64,000 nt of DNA from Rhodococcus wratislaviensis (lineage in GTDB: Bacteria; Actinomycetota; Actinomycetes; Mycobacteriales; Mycobacteriaceae): assembly GCF_900455735.1 (NCBI RefSeq), contig NZ_UAUI01000024.1, positions 282,501 to 346,500 of the forward strand. Direction: 5' to 3'. Under the pieces are notes generated by a model. That model had not been told where the DNA came from. It was given only the letters and a program-made list of their open reading frames with translations, and made no database searches. This document shows positions 20,055-28,893 of this stretch, piece by piece (the stretch's first letter is position 1; each line of letters starts with the position of its first letter). A program made the position numbers and the translations under genes.

Positions 20055-21311
20055 ATGACGCCGCCTGCAGTTCACCTCACCGAACCTGCGGTCACCGCTC
20101 GTCCGTCTCTGCGTCCGCGGATTCCGTCACCGAGTCGGCGGGGCGCGATGCTGGCGCTTGCCCTCGGCGGGTTCGGTATCGGCACAACGGAATTCGCGTC
20201 CATGGGCCTGTTGCCCGCGATGGCCGCGGGGACCGGGGTGTCGGAGCCGGTGGCCGGGCACTTCGTCTCCGCGTACGCGCTCGGCGTCGTCGTCGGGGCG
20301 CCCACGATCGCGGCGCTGGCCGCGCGCGTCGAGCGGCGGACGCTGCTCATCGCGTTGATGGCCACGTTCGTCGTCGGCAATCTCGCGACCGCGCTCGCCC
20401 CCGGGTACGAGTCGCTGCTGGCGGCGCGGTTCCTCGCCGGGCTGCCCCACGGTGCGTACTTCGGGGTCGCAGCGTTGGTCGCCGCGCACCTGGCGGAACC
20501 GGGCAAACGTGCCAAGGCGGTCGCGACCGTGATGATGGGCCTGTCGGTCGCGAACGTGGTCGGGGTGCCTGCGACGGCGTTCTTCGGCCAGATCCTGGGC
20601 TGGCGGTCCGCGTTCGTGCTCGTGGTGATCATCGGAATCGTGACGCTGGTGGCGTTGGCACGCCTCGTTCCGCCGCTGGCCGGGGTGCACGTGAGCAACC
20701 CGGTCGCCGAACTCGGGGCGCTGACCCGGGTGCAGGTGTGGATGACGCTGATCTTCGCAACGGTCGGGTTCGGCGGTTCGTTCGCCGTGTACACCTACAT
20801 CAGTTCGACGCTCACCGAGGTGTCCGGGTTGCCGCACGCGATGGTTCCGGTGGCGTTGATGCTGTTCGGTTCGGGGATGATCCTCGGCAACGTCGTGGGT
20901 GGCCGCATCGCCGACAACGCGGTGGTCCCCGGGCTGTTCGGGTGCATGATCGCCCTGATCTGCGTCCTCGCCCTGTTCATCGTCGCCGCGCACAACCCGG
21001 TGACGGCGCTGATCGTGCTGTTCTTCATCGGCATGGCCGTGACCGCGATCTTCCCGTCCGTCCAGGCGCGGCTGATGGACGCGGCGGGTGACGCGAAGAC
21101 GCTCGCGTCGACGCTCATCCACGGCGCGTTCAACCTCGCCAACGCAGGTGGTGCGTGGATCGGTGGCGTCGTCATCGCGGCCGGGTACGGCTACACCGCC
21201 CCGGCCGCTGTCGGCGCCCTCCTCGGCGTCGCCGGACTGATCGTCCTCACGATCGCGGTCCTCCTCGACCGCCGGCGGGCGACGGCTCAGGCAGGAACTC
21301 CCGCGGAATAA
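20055..21311 (+). CDS. MFS transporter (DHA1-type exporter family)
   Basis: This 418-aa carrier of about 12 helices has the AraJ/Cmr-like N-terminus LALGGFGIGTTEFASMGLLP, the motif ALAARVERRTLLIALM after helix 2, and FLAGLPHGAYFGVAALVAAHL. Relatives export chloramphenicol, sugars or purines, and the substrate here is unknown. The ATG at 20055 has GGAG ten bases upstream. The reading frame is open further 5', but that part is not membrane-like. Its 3' end overlaps the convergent truncated ligase by 25 bases. Confidence 0.85.
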   Translation: MTPPAVHLTEPAVTARPSLRPRIPSPSRRGAMLALALGGFGIGTTEFASMGLLPAMAAGTGVSEPVAGHFVSAYALGVVVGAPTIAALAARVERRTLLIALMATFVVGNLATALAPGYESLLAARFLAGLPHGAYFGVAALVAAHLAEPGKRAKAVATVMMGLSVANVVGVPATAFFGQILGWRSAFVLVVIIGIVTLVALARLVPPLAGVHVSNPVAELGALTRVQVWMTLIFATVGFGGSFAVYTYISSTLTEVSGLPHAMVPVALMLFGSGMILGNVVGGRIADNAVVPGLFGCMIALICVLALFIVAAHNPVTALIVLFFIGMAVTAIFPSVQARLMDAAGDAKTLASTLIHGAFNLANAGGAWIGGVVIAAGYGYTAPAAVGALLGVAGLIVLTIAVLLDRRRATAQAGTPAE

Positions 21312-21967
21312 CGGTCCCGGAGGGTGCCCTTGACGAGCTTCCCCGTGGGGGTGCGGGGCAGGTCGTCGGTGTCCGGCGTGACTCCCCATACCGTCGCGTT
21401 CATGCCGGTCATGGTGTCGCCCGGTTCCTGGATCTGCCGGGCGGGCAGTTCCGGTTTGATGCCCTTCGGGCGTCCGGTGGTGCCGGAGGAATACAGCATG
21501 TCCGCCCCGCGGGGCTGGTCGGCGAGCGGGACGTCCGACTCCGCGGCGGCGGCCTGGTCGAGCGAGTCGTAACCGGGAATCGTTCCCCCGAAGGAGAGTC
21601 GGTGCTCGGTGGCCGGGGTGAGGGTGGGGAGTTCACGCGCAACCGCGTCGAGTGCGGCGTCGACGATCAACGCCTTGGCGCCGCAATCCTCGACGATGTA
21701 GGCGATCTCGGACGCCGTGAGGTGCCAGTTCACCATCGTGAGGTAGAGCCCGGAACGCATCGCCGCCCAATAGACGTCGAAGATCGCGGGAGTGTTCGTG
21801 GCCAGCACCGCGACGTGATCTCCGCGGCGCAGTCCGAGGGCGAGCAGGTGGCGGGCGATCCGGATCGAGCGGGACTCGAGTTCGGCGAAGGTGACCGTCT
21901 GCCCGGTGCCTGCCATGATCACGGCCGGCTTGTCGGGTGTGGTGGCAGCATGAGCGCCGGGATACAT
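21287..21967 (-). pseudogene. Acyl-CoA synthetase with large internal in-frame deletion
   Basis: This 226-aa frame matches the first ~200 residues of an AMP-forming acyl-CoA synthetase, including the P-loop YSSGTTGRPKG and the following GIKPELPARQIQEPGDT. It then jumps directly to the extreme C-terminus DDLPRTPTGKLVKGTLRDRY, which contains the adenylation lysine. About 280-300 residues expected in a 500-530-aa enzyme are missing, including the acyl pocket, the TE/GD motifs and the hinge. The frame is intact, so a short protein could be made, but it cannot be a functional ligase. It lies upstream of nothing in its own direction and 48 bases after the MHS transporter stop. Confidence 0.85.
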
Positions 21968-22015
21968 GGTTACTCCAATTCGTGGTGGAACGCGAGGGGT
22001 GAATCTGTTCGGCCG

Positions 22016-23329
22016 TCAGCCGAGTTGCTCCTGCGCGACCTTGGACCGGCGAGCCACGCCGGCCACCGAGATCAGTCCGATGACCGCCGCCACGATCACG
22101 AAAACGGCGGGGGAGAGGACGTTTCCGGTCTCCTCCACGAGCCAGACGGCGACGAAGGGGGCGGTGCCACCGGCGATGACGACGCCGAGGTTCCAGCCCA
22201 TGGCGACACCGGTGAAGCGGACGTCCTTGTCGAAAAGCAGCGGCATCAGCGTGTACGACCCGACCTGGGTTCCGACGGTGTTGACCATGATCAGGAGGTA
22301 GGCGATCGCGGCGATCCACAGGCTGTGGTGCATGACGGCCATGGCGGGGTAGGTGATGATCGCGAATCCGGCGAGGCTGATCACGGTGAACCGTAACCGT
22401 CCGATGCGGTCGGCGAGCATGCCCCCGAGCGGCATCGCGAGTGCGACGACACCGATGACCGCGGTCGCGATCCAGTAGACCGGGGTGCGTTCGTAGCCGA
22501 GGCTCTTCATCAGATGGATGCTCATGTAGGTGAGGCCGATGTACGCGGTTCCGTTGCACGCCAGACTGATTCCGACCGACTGCAGGAGGGCCAGCGGCTG
22601 CCGCCGGAAGACGGCGACGACAGGCGCCTGGACCGGTCCGGAATCGGCGTCCTCGCCGTGCGTCTCCTCGACCCGGGTGCGGGCCCACAGGCAGAGCAGC
22701 GTCAGCGGCAACGCGAGCAGGAACGGGACCCGCCACCCCCAGCTTTCGAGTTGCGCGTCGGTGGTCAACGCCGACACCGTGCCCGCGACCGCTGCGGCCA
22801 TCGCGAACCCCATCGTGGATCCGAGCGGGGTGAACGCCCCGTAGGTGGCCTTGAGATGCCGCGGCGCGGATTCGGAGATGAACGTGGCCGAGCCGCCGAC
22901 CTCACCGCCGGCCGAGAATCCCTGGACCATCCGCACGACGACGAGGAGCACGGTGGCCCAGATCCCCGCTTGCGCGTGGGTGGGCAGGAATCCCATCGCC
23001 ATGCTGCCGAGGCCCATGCAGACGAGCGTCGCGAGGAGGGCCTTCTTCCGCCCGAGCCGATCGCCGATGTGCCCGAACACGATGCCTCCGAGCGGACGCA
23101 TGAGGTAGGCGGTGCCGAACACGGCGAGTGCCGACAGCAGTGCGGTGGCCGGGTCGCTGCTCGGGAAGAACAGCGGCGCCATCACGATCGCGAGGTAGCC
23201 GTACAGGCTGAAGTCGTAGTACTCGATCAGGGTGCCCACGCCGCCCGCGATCGCGGCGCGACGCGCTCGGATGCGGTCTTCGGTCCGCCATTCGGTGGTG
23301 GCAGCAGAACCGGTCAACTGGTCCGTCAT
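22016..23329 (-). CDS. MFS transporter, metabolite:H+ symporter (MHS) type
   Basis: This 437-aa protein has about 12 helices. It shows the MHS signatures GTLIEYYDFSLYGYLA in helix 1, RPLGGIVFGHIGDRLGRKKALL in the loop 2-3 motif, and GFSAGGEVGGSATFISE in helix 5. Members import organic acids such as shikimate, dicarboxylates or short-chain acids. It is divergent from the kinase/ACAD/ligase operon and shares with it a 229-bp region holding two TetR-type boxes. It may bring in that pathway's substrate. Confidence 0.88.
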   Translation of the reverse strand: MTDQLTGSAATTEWRTEDRIRARRAAIAGGVGTLIEYYDFSLYGYLAIVMAPLFFPSSDPATALLSALAVFGTAYLMRPLGGIVFGHIGDRLGRKKALLATLVCMGLGSMAMGFLPTHAQAGIWATVLLVVVRMVQGFSAGGEVGGSATFISESAPRHLKATYGAFTPLGSTMGFAMAAAVAGTVSALTTDAQLESWGWRVPFLLALPLTLLCLWARTRVEETHGEDADSGPVQAPVVAVFRRQPLALLQSVGISLACNGTAYIGLTYMSIHLMKSLGYERTPVYWIATAVIGVVALAMPLGGMLADRIGRLRFTVISLAGFAIITYPAMAVMHHSLWIAAIAYLLIMVNTVGTQVGSYTLMPLLFDKDVRFTGVAMGWNLGVVIAGGTAPFVAVWLVEETGNVLSPAVFVIVAAVIGLISVAGVARRSKVAQEQLG

Positions 23330-23383
23330 AGGTGTCCTGACCTTTCGGAGGCGGATGAGACGTGCATCACTTCTCGTGGATCA

Positions 23384-23407
23384 TGCCAAGCGAACGATCG
23401 ATTGGCA
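23384..23407. promoter_or_regulatory. 24-bp palindrome, TetR-type operator candidate
   Basis: The 24-mer has outer half-sites TGCCAA and TTGGCA and 10 of 12 base pairs symmetric. It contains GCGAACGATCGATT (23390-23403), the form of the box shared with 10586 and 17717. It lies 55 bases upstream of the MHS transporter start. Confidence 0.6.
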
Positions 23408-23507
23408 AGGTGTTCGATCGGCAGGACCTTCACGTCGACACATCGCCTCTAACTGCAGAATATAGAGATATTGACTTCTGGCTCGCGTTCAGTTGATGAT
23501 GAGAACT

Positions 23508-23525
23508 GGCCGAACGAGCGTTTGG
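23508..23525. promoter_or_regulatory. Second TetR-type box, kinase operon side
   Basis: CCGAACGAGCGTTTGG (23510-23525) is a 16-bp imperfect palindrome (12 of 16 positions symmetric), 34 bases upstream of the kinase ATG. With the site at 23384 it gives one box per divergent transcript. Confidence 0.55.
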
Positions 23526-23558
23526 CTACAAATCGACGTACTCGAAAGGACGCAGCGG

Positions 23559-24641
23559 ATGACGACGTCCCACGCCGAAGCGGACACCCACGACCGGGAG
23601 GACTCGGCAGGCGTCGACCTCACGGCCCTCGCCAAGTACCTCAATGGCGCACTCGAGGGTGGTGTGACCGGCGACCTCGCCGTCTCGCTCATCAGCGGTG
23701 GCCGATCGAACCCCACGTACCGGGTCGCCGACGCCGACCGGACGTGGGTCCTGCGGCGTCCCCCGTACGGGCACGTCCTGCCGAGCGCCCACGACATGAA
23801 GCGTGAGTTCACCGTGATCAGCGGGCTGGCGGGCACCGCGGTCCCGGTGCCCGAAGCGGTGCTGCTGTGCGAGGACAAGGACGTGCTGGGTGCGTCGTTC
23901 TACCTCATGGAGCTGGTGGACGGGATGCCCGTCGGGACGGTCGAGCAGGCGTCGGCGCTGACCCCGGACGACCGTCGCCGGCTCGGACTTGATCTCGCCG
24001 ACACCCTCGCGGACTTGCACAGTGTGGATCCGGACGCGGTCGGGCTGGGCTCGTTCGGCCGCCCCGACGGATACCTCGAACGCCAGCTCGACCGCTGGTC
24101 CCGGCAGTGGGAGGCCTCGCGCACCACCGATCGTCCGGAGGTGTCCGTGCTGCTCGACAAGCTGCGCCGGGCGCTGCCCACCTCGCACTTCCCGGGCATC
24201 GTCCACGGCGACGTCAAACTCGACAACGTGCTCGCGTCCCGCGGCGACGCCGGGAAGATCGTCGCGGTCCTGGACTGGGAAATGGCCACGCTCGGCGACA
24301 CCCTCGCCGACGTCGGGATCATGCTGAGCTTCTGGGACCAGCCCGGCGCGGTCGACAACCCGGTGACCAAGGGCCTTGCCCGCCTCGACGGATTCCCCAC
24401 CCGTACCGAACTTCTCGACCGTTACGCCACGCAGCGCGGCATCGACATTCCCGACATCGACTGGTACACGGTGTTCGCCGACTTCAAGATCGCCGTCATC
24501 CTCGAGGGCATCAACGCCCGGCACGCGCAGGGCGACACGGTCGGCGGAGGTTTCGACGACGTCGGCGACATGGTCGGCCCGTTGTTGCACCGTGCACTCG
24601 ACCTCGCCGCCGCGTCGCCCGTGTCCGAACTCCGCCGCTGA
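23559..24641 (+). CDS. Phosphotransferase (APH/choline-kinase fold; LvaA/ACAD10-kinase-like)
   Basis: This 360-aa protein has the aminoglycoside-phosphotransferase fold. The catalytic loop is HGDVKLDN (His216, Asp218, Asn223) and the metal-binding segment is LDWEMA (Asp239, Glu241). Homologues adjacent or fused to acyl-CoA dehydrogenases (LvaA in Pseudomonas, the N-terminus of ACAD10/11) phosphorylate the 4-hydroxyl of 4-hydroxyacyl-CoA. The gene pairs here with exactly such a dehydrogenase 33 bases downstream. The ATG at 23559 with AAAGGA eight bases upstream is preferred over the longer open frame. Function is inferred from family and context. Confidence 0.85.
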   Translation: MTTSHAEADTHDREDSAGVDLTALAKYLNGALEGGVTGDLAVSLISGGRSNPTYRVADADRTWVLRRPPYGHVLPSAHDMKREFTVISGLAGTAVPVPEAVLLCEDKDVLGASFYLMELVDGMPVGTVEQASALTPDDRRRLGLDLADTLADLHSVDPDAVGLGSFGRPDGYLERQLDRWSRQWEASRTTDRPEVSVLLDKLRRALPTSHFPGIVHGDVKLDNVLASRGDAGKIVAVLDWEMATLGDTLADVGIMLSFWDQPGAVDNPVTKGLARLDGFPTRTELLDRYATQRGIDIPDIDWYTVFADFKIAVILEGINARHAQGDTVGGGFDDVGDMVGPLLHRALDLAAASPVSELRR

Positions 24642-24674
24642 CTGTCATTACCGAAACAGATTGGAGCCACGGAA

Positions 24675-25904
24675 GTGGAATTTGAATACAGCCCGAAAGT
24701 ATTGGAACTGCAGGCGAAGCTGACGGAGTTCATGCAGGAGCGGGTGCTGCCCGCCGAGGCGATCGCCGAAGAACAACTCGCTTCCAAACCGGACCACTGG
24801 GGTGCGCCGCCGATCGTCGCCGACCTGAAGGCAGCCGCGAAGCGCGAAGGCCTCTGGAATCTGTTCCTGCCCGCGCGAGAAGGTGCCGGCCTGACGAACC
24901 TCGAGTACGCGCCCCTCGCGGAGCTCACCGGCTGGAGCCCGCTGATCGGGCCCGAGGCGTTCAACTGCAACCCACCGGACATCGGCAACATGGAACTGCT
25001 GCACCTGTACGGCACCGACGACCAGAAGCGGGAATGGCTCGAACCCCTGCTCGCGGGCGAATTCCGGTCGTGCTTCTCGATGACCGAACCCGACGTCGCG
25101 AGTTCGGACGCCAACAACGTCCGGCTCGAGATCGCCGAGGACGGCGACGACTGGGTGCTGACCGGCCGCAAGTGGTGGTCCACCGCGGCGCTGCGCGACG
25201 ACTGCCGGGTGGCGATGGTCATGGGTGTCACCGACCCCGACGCCCCGGTCGGCAGCCGGCACAGCATCGTCCTCGTTCCCATGGACACGCCCGGTCTGAC
25301 CATCGTCCGGTCCACCACGGTGCTCGGCTTCACCGACCGCCATGAGGGTGGGCACGGCGAGATCGTCTTCGACAAGGTCCGCGTCCCCCAGGCGAACCTC
25401 CTCGGACCGCGCGGCAAGGGTTTCGCGGTCGCGCAGGCGCGCCTCGGACCGGGGCGCATCCACCACTGCATGCGGTTGATCGGCATGGCCGAGCGGGCGA
25501 TTGCGCTGATGACCGAACGCGCCCGCGCCCGTGTGGCGTTCGGCAGGCCCCTCGCCGACGAGGGTGTCGTGCAGGCGACCGTCGCGGACGCGCGGATCCA
25601 CCTCGACGCCGCCCGGCTGCTGGTGCTGAGGGCCGCCTGGCGGATGGACGTCGAGGGCACGAAGGCGGCCCGTCACGACATCGCGGCCGCCAAGGTGATG
25701 GTCCCGCTGACGGTCAAGCAGATCGTCGACGACGCGATGCAGATCTTCGGCGGCGCCGGCCTGTCGCAGGACACGATCCTGCCGGTGCTGTACGCGCAGG
25801 CCCGGTTCCTGCAGATCGCCGACGGCCCTGACCAGGTGCACCGCCGCTCCCTCGCCCGAGCCGAGTTCGCCGCCACCCCGGTGCTGAAAGAAGTCCGCGG
25901 GTGA
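24675..25904 (+). CDS. Acyl-CoA dehydrogenase (ACAD10/11- or LvaC-like)
   Basis: This 409-aa flavoprotein has SMTEPDVASSDANN in place of the usual TEPGAGSD, the segment GRKWWSTAALRDD, RVAFGRPLADEGVVQ for FAD contacts, and a C-terminal IADGPDQVHRRSLAR. These are typical of the ACAD10/11 branch. In that branch the enzyme works with a kinase to convert 4-hydroxyacyl-CoA via its 4-phospho form. The GTG start has GGAG eight bases upstream. Its stop overlaps the ligase start (GTGA). Confidence 0.88.
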   Translation: MEFEYSPKVLELQAKLTEFMQERVLPAEAIAEEQLASKPDHWGAPPIVADLKAAAKREGLWNLFLPAREGAGLTNLEYAPLAELTGWSPLIGPEAFNCNPPDIGNMELLHLYGTDDQKREWLEPLLAGEFRSCFSMTEPDVASSDANNVRLEIAEDGDDWVLTGRKWWSTAALRDDCRVAMVMGVTDPDAPVGSRHSIVLVPMDTPGLTIVRSTTVLGFTDRHEGGHGEIVFDKVRVPQANLLGPRGKGFAVAQARLGPGRIHHCMRLIGMAERAIALMTERARARVAFGRPLADEGVVQATVADARIHLDAARLLVLRAAWRMDVEGTKAARHDIAAAKVMVPLTVKQIVDDAMQIFGGAGLSQDTILPVLYAQARFLQIADGPDQVHRRSLARAEFAATPVLKEVRG

Positions 25905-27475
25905 ACGAGGACAGGACGCGCGCACGGCAGCAGAGTATCGGCGACATTCCGCGGCGGTCCGCGGCGCGTTTCCCGGACAAGCTCGCCGTCGTACATCGCG
26001 ACGTCCGGCTCACATTCGCCGAATTCGACACCCTGATCGACAGGGTCGCCGCAGCCCTCCACGCCGAGGGGCTGACGCGGGGCGATCGGCTCGCACTGTT
26101 GTCGCACAACTGCTGGCAGTACCCGGTGCTGAACTTCGCGACCGCCCGGCTCGGAGTGGTCCTGGTGCCGATCAACTTCATGCTGACCGGCGGGGAGATC
26201 GGATACATCCTCGACGACTGCGCAGCCGACGCGTTCGTCGTCGAGGACGCCCTGGTGCCTGTTGCCGAGAAAGCACTCGCGGAATCGAAGGGAAGCGTCC
26301 GGTTGCGGGCGACGATCCCGCTCGGCGACACGGCAACACCGGACGGCTGGCATTCGGTGACGGACTGGGTGGACGGCGAATTCGGTTCGCCGCCCGAGGT
26401 GTTCGTGGCGGACGACGACGTGGTCCGCATCATGTACACGTCGGGCACCGAATCACGACCCAAAGGTGCGATGCTCACCAGCCGGTCGCTGATGTGGCAG
26501 TACATCAGCTGCATCGTCACCGGCGGCATGAGCAGCGACGACGTGGAGGTGCACGCGCTGCCGCTGTACCACTGCGCTCAGCTCGACAACTTCCTCAGCA
26601 CCGACATCTATCTCGGCGCGACGAGCATCATCGTCGACGGACCCGACCCGCAGGTCCTGCTCCGCACCATCGAGGCGGAGCAGGTGACCAATCTGTTCTG
26701 CCCACCGACGGTGTGGATCTCGCTGCTGCAGACGCCGGAGTTCGAGGGCGCCGACCTACGATCGCTGCGCAAGGGCTACTACGGGGCGTCGCCGCTACCG
26801 GTGGAGATCCTGCGCGAAATGAACCGCCGGTTGCCCGGCATCCGGCTGTGGAACTTCTACGGGCAGACGGAAATGGCGTCACTCGCAACGGCTCTCGGGC
26901 CGGAAGACCAAGAGACGCGCGGTGGTTCGGCAGGCAAACCCGCCCTCAACGTGGAGACACGCATCGTCGACGACCGGGACCTGCCGGTTCCGGCGGGCGA
27001 GGTCGGCGAGATCGTGCACCGCAGCCCGCACGCCACCGTCGGCTATCTCGGCCAACCCGAGAAGACCGCGGAAGCGTTCGCGGGCGGATGGTTCCACTCC
27101 GGCGACCTCGGCTACCTCGACGACGACGGGTACCTGTGGGTGGTCGACCGCAAGAAGGACATGATCAAGACCGGCGGGGAGAACGTCGCGACCCGGGAGG
27201 TCGAGGAAACACTCTACGAACTCGACGGTGTCGGTGAGGCCGCCGTGTTCGCGGTGCCGCATTCACGGTGGATCGAGGCGGTTGCCGCAGTGGTGGTTCC
27301 TTCCGCCGGCGTCCAACTCGACGAGAAGGACGTGGTGGAGCACTGCCGCGGACGACTCGCCGGCTACAAGGTGCCCAAGTACGTGATCGTCGCCGACTCC
27401 CTACCGAAGAACCCGAGCGGCAAGATCCTCAAACGCGTTCTCCGAGAAACATTCGGTTCCATTGCCCAGGCCTGA
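25901..27475 (+). CDS. Acyl-CoA synthetase (AMP-forming)
   Basis: This 524-aa adenylate-forming ligase has YTSGTESRPKG, in which the usual GTTG is GTES, a variant seen in some short/medium-chain acyl-CoA synthetases. It also has NFYGQTEMA, HSGDLGYLDDDGYLWVVDRKKDM and the adenylation lysine in NPSGKILKR. The GTG start overlaps the dehydrogenase stop by four bases. Its operon position suggests it activates the acid taken up by one of the flanking transporters, as LvaE does for levulinate. Confidence 0.88.
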   Translation: MNEDRTRARQQSIGDIPRRSAARFPDKLAVVHRDVRLTFAEFDTLIDRVAAALHAEGLTRGDRLALLSHNCWQYPVLNFATARLGVVLVPINFMLTGGEIGYILDDCAADAFVVEDALVPVAEKALAESKGSVRLRATIPLGDTATPDGWHSVTDWVDGEFGSPPEVFVADDDVVRIMYTSGTESRPKGAMLTSRSLMWQYISCIVTGGMSSDDVEVHALPLYHCAQLDNFLSTDIYLGATSIIVDGPDPQVLLRTIEAEQVTNLFCPPTVWISLLQTPEFEGADLRSLRKGYYGASPLPVEILREMNRRLPGIRLWNFYGQTEMASLATALGPEDQETRGGSAGKPALNVETRIVDDRDLPVPAGEVGEIVHRSPHATVGYLGQPEKTAEAFAGGWFHSGDLGYLDDDGYLWVVDRKKDMIKTGGENVATREVEETLYELDGVGEAAVFAVPHSRWIEAVAAVVVPSAGVQLDEKDVVEHCRGRLAGYKVPKYVIVADSLPKNPSGKILKRVLRETFGSIAQA

Positions 27476-27488
27476 GCAGGAGACCACC

Positions 27489-28841
27489 ATGCCCACCGAT
27501 TCCGACACACGCCGCGCGGGCAAGCCCCGGGCCGCGCGCGCCTCGTTCGCGGCTGCCATCTCGACCTCACTCGAGTGGTACGACTTCTTCATCTACGCGA
27601 CCGCCGCCGCACTCGTCTTCAACACCACGTTCTTCGCGACCGACAGCCAGGTCGTCGCCGCCCTCAACTCGTTCGCCACCGTGGCGGTCGGTTTCATCGC
27701 CCGGCCCGTCGGCGGCGTTCTCGCCGGCCACTTCGGCGACAAGGTGGGGCGCAAACCGGTTCTCGTCGCGGCCATCGTCATGATGGCAGTCGCGACCGCA
27801 CTGATCGGCCTCGTGCCCAACACCCAGCTGGTCTGGCTCGCACCCACGATCCTCGTGACCCTGCGGATCTGCCAGGGCCTCGCCGTCGGAGCGCAGTGGG
27901 GCGGTGCCGTCCTCCTCGCCACCGAGAACGCGCCCGCCGGACGCCGCGGGTTCTACGGCAGCTTCGCGCAGCTCGGCGTGCCCATCGGCGTCGTGCTCGG
28001 AAACGTCGTCTTCCTCGTCATCACAGCGGTATTCGACTCCGAATCGTTCCTCGCGTGGGCGTGGCGGATCCCGTTCTGGATCAGCCTCGTGATGCTCCCC
28101 GTCGCCTTCGTCATCCACCGCTACCTGGAGGAGACACCCGAGTTCCAGGAACTGTCGAAGAAGCTCGCCGAGGCGCCCGTGGCGCGGAAGTCGCCGATCC
28201 TGCAGGTGCTGCGCAAGAATCCCGGCACCGTGCTCACCGCAGCCGGCGCGAACGCCATCGGCGTCATCTTCTTCTACACGATGATCACGGGGTCCGTGCA
28301 GTTCGCCACCACATATCTCGGGATCGAACGCTCCACCGTGCTCGGCTTCATCCTCGCCGCCTGCGTCCTGATGATCCCGCTCGTCCCGCTGGCCGGATAC
28401 CTCTCCGACCTCTACGGCCGGAAACTGATCTTCGGAATCGGCACCGCCGGGATGCTGCTGTGGGGAATTCCCATGTGGCTCATGATCGGACACTCGAGCC
28501 AGGGCACCCTGTGGCCGTTCGCGCTCGCCGTCTTCGGCGCCGTGATCGTCATGTCGTTCCAGACCGGAACTCAGGGGACGCTGTTCGCCGAACTGTTCCC
28601 GCCCGAGATCCGATTCTCCGGTGCCTCCCTCGGCTACCAGATCTCCGCCATCATCGGTGGCTTCTCGCCGATGGTCATGGTGCTCCTCATCAACGGCGAC
28701 GCGTCCAACGCCTGGCGGGTCGGCGCCTTCCTCGCCGGCGCCGGAGCGATCGGTCTGCTCTGCCTCGTCGCGATCGTCCGGAAGTACTCGCCACCGGACG
28801 TCCAGCAGACACCTGCCCGCCGGTCCACCGTGGCGGCCTGA
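27489..28841 (+). CDS. MFS transporter, metabolite:H+ symporter (MHS) type
   Basis: This 450-aa protein of about 12 helices has ISTSLEWYDFFIYATAAALVF, RPVGGVLAGHFGDKVGRKPVL and GLAVGAQWGGAVLLATENAP, all MHS-family signatures. The ATG at 27489 has AGGAG seven bases upstream and follows the ligase stop by 13 bases, so it is the last gene of the kinase-dehydrogenase-ligase operon. It probably imports the acid the operon degrades. A palindrome 6 bases after the stop ends the unit. Confidence 0.88.
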   Translation: MPTDSDTRRAGKPRAARASFAAAISTSLEWYDFFIYATAAALVFNTTFFATDSQVVAALNSFATVAVGFIARPVGGVLAGHFGDKVGRKPVLVAAIVMMAVATALIGLVPNTQLVWLAPTILVTLRICQGLAVGAQWGGAVLLATENAPAGRRGFYGSFAQLGVPIGVVLGNVVFLVITAVFDSESFLAWAWRIPFWISLVMLPVAFVIHRYLEETPEFQELSKKLAEAPVARKSPILQVLRKNPGTVLTAAGANAIGVIFFYTMITGSVQFATTYLGIERSTVLGFILAACVLMIPLVPLAGYLSDLYGRKLIFGIGTAGMLLWGIPMWLMIGHSSQGTLWPFALAVFGAVIVMSFQTGTQGTLFAELFPPEIRFSGASLGYQISAIIGGFSPMVMVLLINGDASNAWRVGAFLAGAGAIGLLCLVAIVRKYSPPDVQQTPARRSTVAA

Positions 28842-28847
28842 GGTGAC

Positions 28848-28887
28848 GTGAGTGGCAAAGTGTGCTGGCGCACGCTTTGCCACTCAC
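28848..28887. repeat. Palindromic element, family B copy 1 (bidirectional terminator-like)
   Basis: An 18-bp inverted repeat with one mismatch and a 4-nt loop (28848-28865 with 28870-28887) has arm GTGAGTGGCAAAGTGTGC. It lies between the ends of the convergent MFS and cyclase genes. A sister copy lies at 30398, at the other end of the cyclase gene. Confidence 0.88.
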
Positions 28888-28893
28888 CTGGGA

